DNA from: Agriotes lineatus
Taxonomy: Eukaryota; Arthropoda; Insecta; Coleoptera; Elateridae
Assembly (NCBI GenBank): GCA_940337035.1
Contig: CALNHX010002279.1
Coordinates: 1-64,000 of the forward strand
Length of the DNA: 64,000 nucleotides
Direction: 5' to 3'
Below are positions 11,308 to 20,977 of this stretch, piece after piece. The position numbers were made by a program, and so were the translations under genes. The first letter of the stretch is position 1. Each line of letters begins with the position of its first letter. The notes beneath the pieces are model-generated. The model saw nothing but the letters and a program-made list of their open reading frames with translations, had not been told where the DNA came from and made no database searches.

Positions 11308-11675
11308 ATGCCACAAATCATGAAGTGCTTCAGCATTCGAAGCAAGCTCTTCCAGAGGCGAAGACTTTGGTTGTATTAGCTCCAGTCGTTAGGATGCGGT
11401 CTGCAGGTCAGGAGAAAATGAAGAACCCTTTCCACCGTAATTATCCTTTCCCTTTCATTTCTCCGAAATTAGTGACCAAAAAAGCTGCTAGAAAACCAAC
11501 CACTCAGTTTAAGCTCAAGACGTTGGAAGAAGAGGGTTATTCGTATTATGGCAATAAACCTGACATGAGCGGAATCGAAAATCTCAAAGCGACTTCCAGG
11601 TTTAAGGAATTCTTGTTACCAGTGAACGTAAAGCTTGTAGATATTAAATATAAGACAGCTTTAACAGCATTATAA
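11308..11675 (+). CDS. Probable terminal exon of an unrecognised gene
   Basis: A pyrimidine tract ending TTTTTAG at 11301-11307 is followed by about 122 open codons to TAA at 11675. The intron phase would be 1 (the first two exon bases complete a codon). The product is basic and looks coding: EAKTLVVLAPVVRMRSAGQE, then NPFHRNYPFPFISPKL, KLKTLEEEGYSYYGNKPDM and FKEFLLPVNVKLVDIKY. I do not recognise the family, and there is no signal peptide or membrane segment. The 3' flank is AT-rich, with AATAAA at about 12090. Upstream exons were not found; the RTE-like LINE 10045-10975 would lie in the preceding intron. A single exon starting at a local ATG is the alternative. Confidence 0.45.
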
Positions 11676-12227
11676 CTTGGCTTTTTATCGTTGTCTATGA
11701 GCATGAATAATAGTAAGGATTGTAAAGACTAGAGAAGATTACCACATCTATTCATGTGTTCAATACTTTACAACACCAATTTCATTAATACAGAAAAAAT
11801 AGTTTAGAATATAAATTAGCATAAGCATAATCGTTAGTCTAAGAAGTCTCGATGTATTATATGAGCCTTTTTCCAAAAGTCTAAATTTTTAAAGAATATT
11901 TACGCTTTTTTCATAGTTACTCGCTACACATTAATAGTTTTAAGTAACTTCAGTAAGGTTTATTGCTGCCTTACCTTTAAGTATATTTGTATTTGTACTA
12001 AATAGTGTTATGATTAAGATAATCAGTAGTTACTGTAAATTTGTAGTTCTTCCTATGTTAAACACGTTTCTACCTAGAAATTCTTGATGCAATAAATCTG
12101 TCTAGTTATTTTTTACTGTTAATAGATAATCTTGGCTTACTAGCAGGTGGTTTGTACTGCTTTTAATGTTTTACTATCTCATCAAGACAAAGAAAGGCCG
12201 CGATGGCTTGTATCCAGGAATAAATAA

Positions 12228-12470
12228 GAAAAAGCTGCTAAAGAAAACATTCAAGATAAGCTGAGTAACAAACTTAATATAAAACAAAACTACTCAAATC
12301 AATACACTTATTTGTTGAAAGAAATCTGCAGATTAAGTATTTTGAGTACCTGTGAACCAGTTCAATTTCGCTTGGAAAAACTTGAAGTTGACATTCAGAA
12401 ATTGAAAATGTTTATTAAAAAAAAAGAAGCAAATCCCGGCAGCATCACATTCTTAGGTATGAAAATGTAG
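12228..12470 (+). CDS. Exon-like frame with coiled-coil character
   Basis: The frame is open for 80 codons between TAA at 12225 and TAG at 12470 but has no ATG near its start. The translation is helical and charged: KENIQDKLSNKLNIKQ, then a LLKEICRLSILSTCE segment, FRLEKLEVDIQKLKMF and KKKEANPGSITFLG. It reads like a piece of a coiled-coil protein. No clear splice acceptor precedes it. It may be a decayed exon, a retrocopy or a transposon scrap. Confidence 0.3.
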   Translation, partial: EKAAKENIQDKLSNKLNIKQNYSNQYTYLLKEICRLSILSTCEPVQFRLEKLEVDIQKLKMFIKKKEANPGSITFLGMKM

Positions 12471-12549
12471 AGCTATTAACTTAATTTAATACACGGCGCA
12501 GAAACAATGAATATTCCACGTATCAACGTGAATAGTATTTAATTTTAGC

Positions 12550-12690
12550 GAAATAGTATATTACATACCGAGGTGGAAAGTGTTTCATTCCTGTCTCGAG
12601 ATAAAGTTAACCTCGGCGCTACGCGTCTCGGTTAACTACTTAATCTCTCGACAGGAATGAAACTTTTCACCGTGGTATGTATACTATTTC
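12550..12690. repeat. Foldback MITE (~141 bp)
   Basis: GAAATAGTATATTACATACC at the left end is inverted as GGTATGTATACTATTTC at the right. Pairing continues inward through GAAAGTGTTTCATTCCTGTC against GACAGGAATGAAAC and GTTAACC against GGTTAAC, leaving a GC-rich loop (TCGGCGCTACGCGTCTC). Nearly the whole element folds as one hairpin. The outer AATAGTATAT motif recurs in other foldbacks of the window. No transposase is encoded. Confidence 0.75.
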
Positions 12691-12954
12691 ATTCGCAACC
12701 ACTTTATTCTAAACAATAATTGGAAAAATTATTATATTATGATACGACAGGTTGTGACGCGCATGAATGGATGAACGAGATTCCCAGTGTCCCTACCTAC
12801 ACAGCGGTCGGGAATAGATTCATATTCAACCGCCGCTTCCGACCGGTTGGAAAGTTACAAGTTGGGAATAGCTCATTTTCCAACTTTAAAAGTCAGTAAT
12901 GATCTTATTACATATATGGTTGCGAATAAAATATTTTTTTTCTAGCCGGTTAGA

Positions 12955-13605
12955 ATAGTAGGCATTGCTCACCTCATCTGAGGTAAGAAAGTTCGTTTTT
13001 CTCACCTAGGTAAGAAAGTAAATCATGCAATTTTTATGAAGAAACTGTACTGCACGCGTGCTGATTCTGACAGCTGACATATTGATAGTTGACGGATAAT
13101 TGACTTTATGACTTGTGTTACGGTCTGTTTATACGAGGAATTAGGAATGCATTCTGTGAGTGTTCACATCCTTTTGATGCAGGTAAGTAACGAACCTTAA
13201 GTGGCCCTTCATTCGAAGGAATTAAATTAACATCTCGCGCATGCGTACTCACGACAGGAGAAGCTAAAAATTACCGTGCGCGCCCGCGCTTTATCTTTTA
13301 ATCCAACCAAAACTGCTTTGACAGTTTGACCTCAATGGACATAACCTCAAAAAGTATAAATAGTAAAGCGATTTTTTAACGACAAAAGTTTTCAAAGTTA
13401 CTTATAAATAAAACTGTTTAGAAACATTTTGAGAACAGCATAAAATCGGAAAACATGCTGCATTTTTTGCAGGATATTGTCACCTTTAACAACTTTAACA
13501 GTGCGCAATTACAAACCTCGCCTTCGGCTCGGTTTATAAACTTTGCGCTCGGTATGCAAGACTGCACTTTCTTACCTTGGTTTGAAATATACTATTTCAC
13601 ACTGG
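12955..13605. repeat. Possible larger foldback with shared ends
   Basis: CACCTAGGTAAGAAAGT near 13004 is inverted as ACTTTCTTACCTTGG near 13567, followed by AAATATACTATTTCAC, which matches the ends of the adjacent 12550-12690 element. A stem with a CTTCGG centre (CCTCGCCTTCGGCTCGG) lies near 13517. Boundaries are uncertain. Confidence 0.35.
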
Positions 13606-13849
13606 TTTCTTGTTATCTTTCCACGTAAACTCTTTCTTTTCAATTAAAAACATAGCAACATGCAACTTTCGCTTCTTAAATAGTTACTTACGCTTTTGTT
13701 CAATTCTGTAAGCATTTTTTTCAGTAATGTGGTATGTAACAAAATTTAGCAGACACGCACACTTTACATTTTATAATCTGCAAGGAAGTCCTAAAAAATT
13801 AATAACCAGTTAGGTAAAGAAACCAGCGTATTTTAATAAGACACTTGAT

Positions 13850-14235
13850 TAATAGTATATTATGATACTAGTGTATAAGTACGCCTTTAAAGCACGTGCG
13901 GCGAGTTTAAATCACGACGCGCTAGCGGAGTGCTTTTAACGTCGCTAGTGCTTAAATGGCTCTTAAACACGTGTATCATACGCTATTTTGTCTACGATCG
14001 TAACAGAAATATAAAAACTTAGTTCGGTGAAACTTTTTCCGTCATATTGTGTTAGACATTCTAGGTTACGTTGACATTCAAACTTACGGCAAAGCGTGTT
14101 GTAATAAATAAACACGCCTTTAATGGTAACGTGTTAAAAAGACGTAATTCGAGCTCTAATATTAAGAGTGCTATAAACGTCACTTTTGACACTAGAAACT
14201 GTGCAAAAAGTTGTCATTTTGACACGATCGTAGAA
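13850..14235 (+). mobile_element. Composite foldback element, copy A
   Basis: A hairpin head (about 13850-13990) starts TAATAGTATATTATGATACT and ends in the inverse TATCATACGCTATTTT, with a GC-rich tip (GACGCGCTAGCGG). It is followed by a body bounded by TCTACGATCGT (13992) and ACGATCGTAGA (14225). The same two-part layout is seen in copy B (31266-37820, interrupted) and copy C (63041-63363, reverse). The 70-codon frame inside (14071-14283) has no recognisable features and I do not call it a gene. Confidence 0.55.
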
Positions 14236-14289
14236 AAAAACAATTTCATAAACCGAATCATAGATTCAAGTCAAAGTTGTTGAGATATC

Positions 14290-15116
14290 CGGTCGCAAAA
14301 AAATAGTAAATGTTGGTCAGCGCGGGAGTTGGACCTTATAACCTCATCCTGGCCGAGAAGAAATTTGCTCTATTAAGAATTCAAACTTGTCATATTTACC
14401 TGATTTATAGACCAATTTACATGAAATTTTAAATTCAGAGCTTTGACTAAAAACTTTCAGTGCCCATGCCATGCCCATCAATAATTTTAATATCTTACTC
14501 TTTTTCATTTTCACCCTCTTCTTACCTATTTAGGAATAAATTTTAAAAACCCTTCAAATGCTTTCTAAAGATTTGAATAAGGCACATATGTGCTAAGAAC
14601 AATGTTCTAACTCAACAACCACAGAAAATATGAAGGGAATTATAATTCACCTCAATTCCCAGATCATTTGTTAAGCATTTGTATATGTAAGTAAATTCTG
14701 CAAGCACAGACCAAGTTGATATCTCGTCAGGCTTAAGATATATCGAGGAATTGATGACAGCACATTTTACCACTTTTCACCCCTTTAGCAATCGAATTTT
14801 GAAAAGTCCCTTTTTAGGGGATACTTCTGTGGAAGAAATTAATTCCCCAAAATTCATGTTTTAGGTCCAGGGTTTAAAGGGTTTTGGACTGGGCGTTGAG
14901 CCAGTCAGGATATTTGCCAAACTTAAAGAGGTTATAGGGGACGTCCAACATAAAAATTTTGCATAAAAGCTTTTTCTTTTAAATCCCCCTGCCAAGTTAC
15001 TTTTTAATGGATACGAATTTAATTATACAATATATGTACTGAAAAACCGGATTTACTTGCAAAATTTTCCTAGCTCTTTTAGTTTTTTTAAGCTAATAAT
15101 TTTTGTGTTAAAAAAT
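14290..15116. other. No gene seen
   Basis: AT-rich DNA, with no frame or repeat boundary I can support. Confidence 0.4.
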
Positions 15117-15250
15117 AATAGTAGATTATGCAATGAGGGAGAGAAATGCGTTATTTTGCTGAGGTACAATTTCTGACTCGAGGGCGAAGCCCGAGAGTCA
15201 GAAATTGCACTGAAGCAAAATAGCATTCTCTCCGAGTTGCATATACTATT
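15117..15250. repeat. Foldback MITE with a GCGAAGC tip
   Basis: Ends AATAGTAGATTATGCAA and TTGCATATACTATT are inverted. Inner arms (GCAATTTCTGACTC-type) pair up to the tip at 15179-15195, where GGGC and GCCC close a GAA loop (GGGCGAAGCCC). The GCGAAGC sequence is known to form an unusually stable DNA mini-hairpin. The terminal motif AATAGTA is shared with the 12550-12690 element. Confidence 0.7.
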
Positions 15251-15684
15251 TTTTTCACGTTGCAGGAAGATTTAAAACGAAAATCCGTTTTTTTAAACGT
15301 CATTTATTGACATTTTAGTTACAATTATTTTAAAATTAGTAGCCTTTGGTAAATTTTAAAGTTGATGGCACTGTAAGTCATTATGACAAGAGCTCACAAT
15401 TATGTCAAATTCGAGGTTAGTAGCTTAGGTTTTGCGTCAGTTTATGTCAAAACTGACGCGAAACCTAACCTGATAACCCCGAATTTACCATAGATTACCA
15501 TAGATACGGTAACATTTTTTACTTTAGTCCCTACTCCCTAGGGGCTAAAGTAATTACTTCTGTCCCTAGAGATTAAATGAGCTACTTTAGTCCCTGAAAT
15601 AAGTGACTAAAGGGCCAACTTTAGTCCCTCAAGTGCAAAAAATACATTATGATGCAAAGCAAAAGCATTCTGCTGTGCCGCGCA
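15251..15684. repeat. Non-coding; contains a relative of the 16126-16288 MITE interior
   Basis: The segment near 15365-15475 (GGCACTGTAAGTCA, TGTCAAATTCGAGGTTAGTA, GTCAGTTTATGTCAAAACTG, CGAAACCTAACC) closely resembles the middle of the mariner-type MITE at 16126-16288 but lacks its terminal repeats. The rest shows no gene. Confidence 0.45.
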
Positions 15685-15741
15685 CAGTGGCGTAACAACA
15701 AAAAAATGGACCCGAAGCAAAAAGTTGGTATGGGCCCCCAC

Positions 15742-16450
15742 TAGGGTGACTACCTGTCAGGGTTTCACCCGGAGTCTCAAGGTTTTAACACCAGATCTCC
15801 GGGCTCCGGGTTTTGTTATAATTTCTCCGGGTTACGCTAATTTTGTAATGTCACACTTCACGGTAAGTCGGTTACATTAATAAAAATAAAATCGCCGCAA
15901 ATCTCGCTCACGGCGCGGGCGTATAATCTGCGATTTTGCAAGCGGCAAAACCGAATAGACAATAGCCTGCAGCAGCCGGTAGTCTTAGTCAGTGCAACTA
16001 TAGTGAAGGGTGACCGTCTGTGTTGAGGTTTTATTTTGAATACACGTAGATCAAGCAGAAACAATCCGTGTTTAATAGTATGCGGTATGATATGAACAAG
16101 TATTTTAGTTACACCTTGCATTATACCGGGTGACCATAAATGGTTGTGATTTTTTTTCTTAGGTTGGCACTCTTTATGTTGGTGGCACTGTCAGTCTATG
16201 TCAAATTCGAAGTTAGTAGGTTAGGTTTTGGGTCAGTTTGTGTCAAAACTGACGCAAAACCTAACCACAACCATTTATGATCACCCGGTATTTGCTAAGC
16301 ATTAATAGAAATGAATTAAAACATGGTAATTATTTGCTTGCTTTTTCTTTTCTATAAACATTCTGTATTTCTCATTGAAGAAAACCCTTTTTTTACTTAG
16401 GAAGGATCTCAGGTCTCAGGGTTTGTATAAATTGAAAAGTTGTCACCCTA
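15742..16450. mobile_element. Non-autonomous hAT element with perfect 8-bp TSD
   Basis: TAGGGTGACTACCTG at the left and GTTGTCACCCTA at the right are inverted terminal repeats. Both flanks carry GCCCCCAC (15734-15741 and 16451-16458), an 8-bp target duplication typical of hAT. Subterminal CTCCGGG repeats lie at 15795-15835. The element is 709 bp, has no credible transposase and contains the mariner MITE 16126-16288. Confidence 0.85.
16126..16288. mobile_element. Tc1/mariner-type MITE (163 bp)
   Basis: CCGGGTGACCATAAATGGTT at the left is inverted at the right as AACCATTTATGATCACCCGG with one mismatch. TA flanks both ends (16124-16125 and 16289-16290), the mariner target duplication. The interior has a second inverted repeat (GGTTAGGTTTTGGGTCAG against a GACGCAAAACCTAACC arm). 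Confidence 0.88.
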
Positions 16451-16668
16451 GCCCCCACCCTATAAATGCAAAAAATAGTAAATACCTACCTCTACATGTA
16501 TGGTAAAAATAATAAAACAGTATAGGTACCCACAGTTTAAAATATAAATTATATTTTAAACATAAATAAAAATAAAAATTTTCATAACACATTAAACATT
16601 CTCGTTACATATTACACATTTAAAAAAAATTAAATGGTTTATTTCTACTTTACGCATTCACAAAATCT

Positions 16669-17340
16669 TCAATTAATTTTGACACTTTCATTTTCCCAGC
16701 CTCCTCTACCTCTATGTAAGGCTAGAGCAGATAACCGTTCTTGCTTCATTGTGTTTCTTAAATAGTTTTTTATTAATTTTAGTTTTGAAAATAAACGTTC
16801 CGCTGATGCCACAGAAACGGGAATTGACAAAAATAATATTAATAAGGAGCATACTTCAGAAAAACTATCAATCATGTTGCTATCTTTTATATTCAATAGC
16901 TCAGCAAAATCCAATATTGTTTTAAGTTCTTTGAAGTCGTTTTTAAGGGTTTTTGCACAGACCAATAATTGTAAAGGAAGCGATTCAGAGAAATCAGATA
17001 AAAATGTCTGCTGAACTTTTGTTGATCATTTTATAATCATGTTGTCGTCCATTTCAATTATTTTAACTGTAGTTAGAAATGCGAATAAATTTGCAACTGT
17101 CTGTAGCCCTTCAAATCTTTTGTGAAGTTGTACTATAAATATCAACAACATGATAAAAAATATTAATTTTAAATAGCATTTCTTCGTTTTCAAACCGATG
17201 ATCTTGATCTTGATCAAACTGTTTTTTTGCAGTTTGCTTCTGCCTCTTGGATTACATTTTCAAATAGACTTCTTAAATTCTTAACTTCAGAATATGAAGT
17301 TTCTAAGTAACGTGCAGTTTGCTCAATATCCATGTTTTTT
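16669..17340 (-). pseudogene. hAT transposase, C-terminal part
   Basis: The minus-strand frames give MDIEQTARYLETSYSEVKNL and FENVIQEAEANCK (from about 17335), then LHKRFEGLQTVANLFAFL (from about 17130), then the dimerisation domain SVASAERLFSKLKLIKNYLR followed by NTMKQERLSALAL (ending before 16669). This is the catalytic C-terminus of a ZMYM/TTF-zinc-finger-like hAT transposase. Frame changes between the blocks and the stop near 17026 show decay. Its N-terminal half continues at 19280-19890 beyond an insertion. Confidence 0.8.
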
Positions 17341-17348
17341 CTTTGCAA

Positions 17349-19275
17349 GATATTTGATCACAATTCGTTACAGTTTCGTAGCTACTAATGATGACAGCTT
17401 GGCTGTCGAAATACGTATTTAGCAGTTGTTAAATATTTGTGTGGTGAGGGGTTTTAACGAATTGTGATATTTCAAACCACAGGCTCCAGCAGTGTTACGA
17501 CAAAATCGAATTGTTCTAAATTAGTTTTAATACAATAGCCTCAGATCGCTTCTTACAGTATCAAACTGACTTATCGACACTCACGACCATGTGAGTACCA
17601 AATAACTAGACAAGTCCGGAAAATGTGCATGCTCAACCTGGAAATCGTAAGAAAGAGGCTAAAGGCCTCGGCTCAGATACGCTCAGGGAGGGGACGGGGT
17701 CCTAAAACGAGGCACCACAGGGCCAGCGTGTTGAGGTATATATAGGGTGTTACCAAATAAATGGGCGCCACAATATACAAATCCAGGAGACCCACGTTCA
17801 ACCGGACCTTGAGGGTCAAACGGGCCGAAAGATACTCAAAAGCTACTTCTAAAAGCCACAACGCGGTGACAAACGCAACCACCTACCTGCAGCGCTCATC
17901 CAGCACGTCCGGGCCTCACCTTACATCGATCGTGACATAGTGACTCAGTCACCCGGTAAACAAACATGCACACGACACAAAAGAAAAATCATAAGACGGT
18001 ACAGTTAATACATCTATTGGGCCACTTCACATGAGCAAACAAACAACTTACAGTAGTACCGACGTGGTCGGCACGTATAACAATTTGTAATAATCGACTT
18101 ACGAGAAACTCCCAGCTGGGAAGCGCTTTACCTAAAAGCTACGACACATAGCTGAGGCGTACAGCAAGACAAATTCAAAAACAAGACTGGCTCGCAGCAA
18201 AACAGTGTACGGCACTATTGATAATTTATGTGAGTTTAATTGCAAAAACAAGACTGGCTCGCAGCGAAACAGTGTATACAACATTATTGTTACTTTATGT
18301 GAGTTTAATTGCAGAAGCAAGACTGGCTCGCAGCGAAACGGTGTACAACACTATTGCTAATTTATGTGAGTTTAATTGCAAAAACAAGACTGGCTCGCAG
18401 CGAAACAGTGTACACTGTACAACACTATTGTTAATTTATGCACATGCTGGCGAAACAGTTAATAACACACTGTTACCTGGGTACTAGATCAGCCTCAAGA
18501 CGGGAGCAGTGCGCTACGTGTAGGCGTCGTCTGACGCTGCGCTTTCGGTACGTGGCGTGAGCGGAATGCAGTGACGTCCGGAATGTTCCCCCTTGCTTGA
18601 AGCGTGGGTGGAATATTCATGCCCCCTTGGCAAAACATAAAAATTGGCTAAGCCATTAATTGGATCACTCGACGATGAATCCCGTCTAACTACTGACGGA
18701 CAAAATTAGGCGTAACGAGCCCCCATACTAATGAATGACCCAAATCAAGCCCGCGAGCGGACACCACCGACAAACACAGTAGTAACCTCGTAACTTGCCA
18801 GTCACTCTCCATGTCAAAACGAGCAACACATATTTCAGGAGTCACACACTCTGCTGTATCAGCACAAACTCTCACACAACTCACAACGTCGTCCTCCAGA
18901 CAGACGAGTTCTTGCGCGCCAAAAGTGACCAATGCAATGGGAAGACAGGGCCTCGCGTCATGACGCTGCAGCTGTCTCGGTTCGAGAGAAATCGACAGAT
19001 GCTTTTTCACTTGCTCTCATTGAATAAATTTTAAATGACTTCAAAACAGGCGTTCTTACAATTGAAGGACACGCAGCTGCATGAAACAGCAATGCAGAGA
19101 TTGGCGAAATGCGTTAAACCTTAAGATGGAGCCAAAAGCCATGTTCGTGTCTGAATTGCTATTTAATGCGAGAAGCTAAATCGTTATAAGATGAAATATT
19201 ACTGACGCGGACCCGATATACAGGCAGACTCGCCAAATATGTAGCAAAACTGTTCTAAATGGTTATTTAATTATC
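17349..19275. mobile_element. Unidentified insertion inside the hAT transposase gene
   Basis: hAT coding sequence is continuous up to about 17345 and resumes at about 19280. The intervening ~1.9 kb is richer in GC than its surroundings. It starts with an inverted repeat (GATATTTGATCACAATTCG at 17349 and CGAATTGTGATATTTC at 17473, with GACAGCTTGGCTGTC between) and contains a 67-69 bp tandem repeat (18177-18440). No coding domain is recognised. A retroelement LTR/UTR or another composite insertion would fit, but I cannot place it. Confidence 0.4.
18177..18440. repeat. 67-69 bp tandem repeat, four copies
   Basis: AAGACTGGCTCGCAGC recurs at 18183, 18250, 18319 and 18386. Units continue with GAAAC(A/G)GTGTA, CACTATTG and TTTATGTGAGTTTAATTGC. 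The fourth unit carries a small internal duplication (GTGTACACTGTAC). Frames that run through the array are by-products of the repeat. Confidence 0.85.
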
Positions 19276-19279
19276 CGAA

Positions 19280-19890
19280 TTAAGGAAAAATAGAAAATGG
19301 CCTGACACGCTCATCGGCTTTTGAAAATTGTAAAATAATCTTAGCCGACGCTTTTAACAAATCAGGAAATCTCACTTTTATTGCTAAAATAGATGAAAGA
19401 CGACTAGACCACCGTGTTCGATTTAGTTTTTTTAATGTCGTTTGAGATTCACCTGTAATTTGAGATAGCAGATCCCAACGATTTATACTGTGTCCAAATA
19501 ATAGATATATGCTTTTAACAATTGCAAAATATGTAGTTTGATATTTCTGGCACTCTATGTACTGCATCATTTATCGCAAAATTAATATTATGCGCAGCGC
19601 AATGTACATAAAGCGCTATCGGCTGTAATTCTTTCAGACATGTTTGTACTCCTGAATAAACTCCGCTCATTGTATTTGCTCCATCATACCCCTGCCCTGG
19701 ACATTTTAAATTATCAAAATCATATGCTTCAATAGTATCGCAAATAATTGAAGTTATTCCAGCAGCTGATCCATCTGTTACTTTGGTAAACCCAAGAAAA
19801 GTTTCTTTGATATCGATTTGTTTGGGCGTATCGCCATCTAAATCTTTTACAATACGGTTTCTCTGGGTTACTGGGCCATGGTTTTACAAC
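19280..19890 (-). pseudogene. hAT transposase, catalytic core part
   Basis: From about 19890 the minus strand reads IDIKETFLGFTKVTDGSAAG, then GQGYDGANTMSGVYSGVQ, LKELQPIALYVHCAAHNINF (the YVHCxxH motif of the hAT RNase-H fold), and then HSINRWDLLSQITGESQTTL with LNRTRWSSR (the TRW motif before the insertion domain) down to about 19300. The reading frame changes near 19565. It matches the same family as the C-terminal block at 16669-17340, so the two are parts of one gene. Confidence 0.82.
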
Positions 19891-20060
19891 GTCTTATGAT
19901 TTCGGTGAATTATAATTCAAATATGACAGGGAACGCGTCCGCTCAGTAATTTCGGTTTTTTCAGTGAAGTCCAACATTGCTTCCTCTTTAAAAAGTATGT
20001 ACAAGGACGATGTAACCTCTTTATTATTTCAAAACATTTTTTTTCAAAATTTTGCCAAGG

Positions 20061-20094
20061 GTCCAGTTGCCCCAAGTACAAGGGGTAACTGGAC
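20061..20094. repeat. Palindrome resembling a pogo/Tigger terminus
   Basis: GTCCAGTTGCCCC and GGGGTAACTGGAC face each other with a short spacer (AAGTACA). It lies 110 bp beyond the C-terminal end of the pogo-like transposase relic, where a terminal inverted repeat of that element would be expected. A similar CCAGTTGCACC...GGGGTAACTGG pair occurs at about 22755. Confidence 0.4.
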
Positions 20095-20204
20095 TATGCA
20101 CCTATTTTTATGTATGTTATTTCTTTATTTTAAAACGGGGCATCTTTTTTTCTTTGTATAGCTTCTTATCTGTCCTTGTCTTCCTGTTCTCGTTTTTTTA
20201 GATA

Positions 20205-20968
20205 TTAATTCGAAGTAATTATTTCGCAGTTAGTAACTATTCTTCGCCTCTTGGCCTGGGGTTGTGGCTTTGATTCTTTTTTTAAGACGTCAAATAGGAT
20301 ATCTTCAAATGTTTTGCGCGTTGTAATTTCCTGGAATGCGTTTTTAGATGTACTTGCCACTGCTGTCTGGTCCATTATGAAATTTGATGCTGTACTTGTA
20401 CTAGCCACTGCTGGGTCTGGTTGGACATTTTCCACTGCTGGAACCGACTGGACTTTTCAGAACTGGATATGGCGATTTCTTTTACAGGATCTGCTGCATT
20501 GCTACAATTGTGATCAACATCCACACTTTGCAAATCTATTGCAGAATTGGGATCTGGAAGATTGTCTTTATAACGCCTCAGGTCTTCAGGTTTAAAAACA
20601 CTCGGCGAAATTGCATTTTTGTTCGGTCCTTTAAGATTTGGCTTGTATATACCGGTGGTGGCAAAGCCATTAATAACGTTTTGGGCCGGCATCTCTTGTG
20701 TAGCTTTAGTAAAGATTGTTACAAATTCTGCTTTAGGGATTTTTTCTAGGGTTCTGTCGTTGCCACTTACATAGTTCTTTGTCCCATCTAGATTTAAGGA
20801 TTTTGAAAAGTGCGACATCAAGCGGTTAGAGTAGATGTGTGGTATGAGGTGGCAATTTTATAATCGTTACCTCACTTTCTTGTGCTAGTTTAATTAATTT
20901 TGTTGACACGTGTGTAACGTGACGATCATAAATTAAAAGGACCCGTCTTTCAGGACCAATGTGTTAAA
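20205..20968 (-). pseudogene. pogo/Tigger-like DDE transposase, C-terminal half
   Basis: The minus strand from 20968 reads ERRVLLIYDRHVTHVSTKLI (DDE motif with the second Asp), LPPHTTHLL followed by a stop and PLDV (the family has LLQPLDV), then KAEFVTIFTKATQEMPAQNV, INGFATTGIYKPN (the family's GF..TGIyP motif) and a Ser/Lys-rich tail. A frame change near 20420 joins the 20375-20821 frame to the one ending at 20205, whose tail ends in a basic QAKRRRIV cluster. The 5' side is cut by the 3' end of the RTE-like LINE at about 20975. The element is dead. Confidence 0.8.
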
Positions 20969-20977
20969 AAATTTTTT

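Larger units (their letters stand above)
15685..19890 (-). mobile_element. Dead hAT transposon carrying other insertions
   Basis: The left end CAGTGGCGTAAC at 15685 is a classic hAT terminus. Two blocks of hAT transposase lie on the minus strand (16669-17340 and 19280-19890), C-terminal block nearest the left end, as expected for one gene. They are separated by an unrelated ~1.9 kb block (17349-19275). The right terminal repeat was not found; the element seems truncated near 19890, next to the pogo relic. A smaller hAT MITE (15742-16450) sits inside its left end. Confidence 0.6.
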
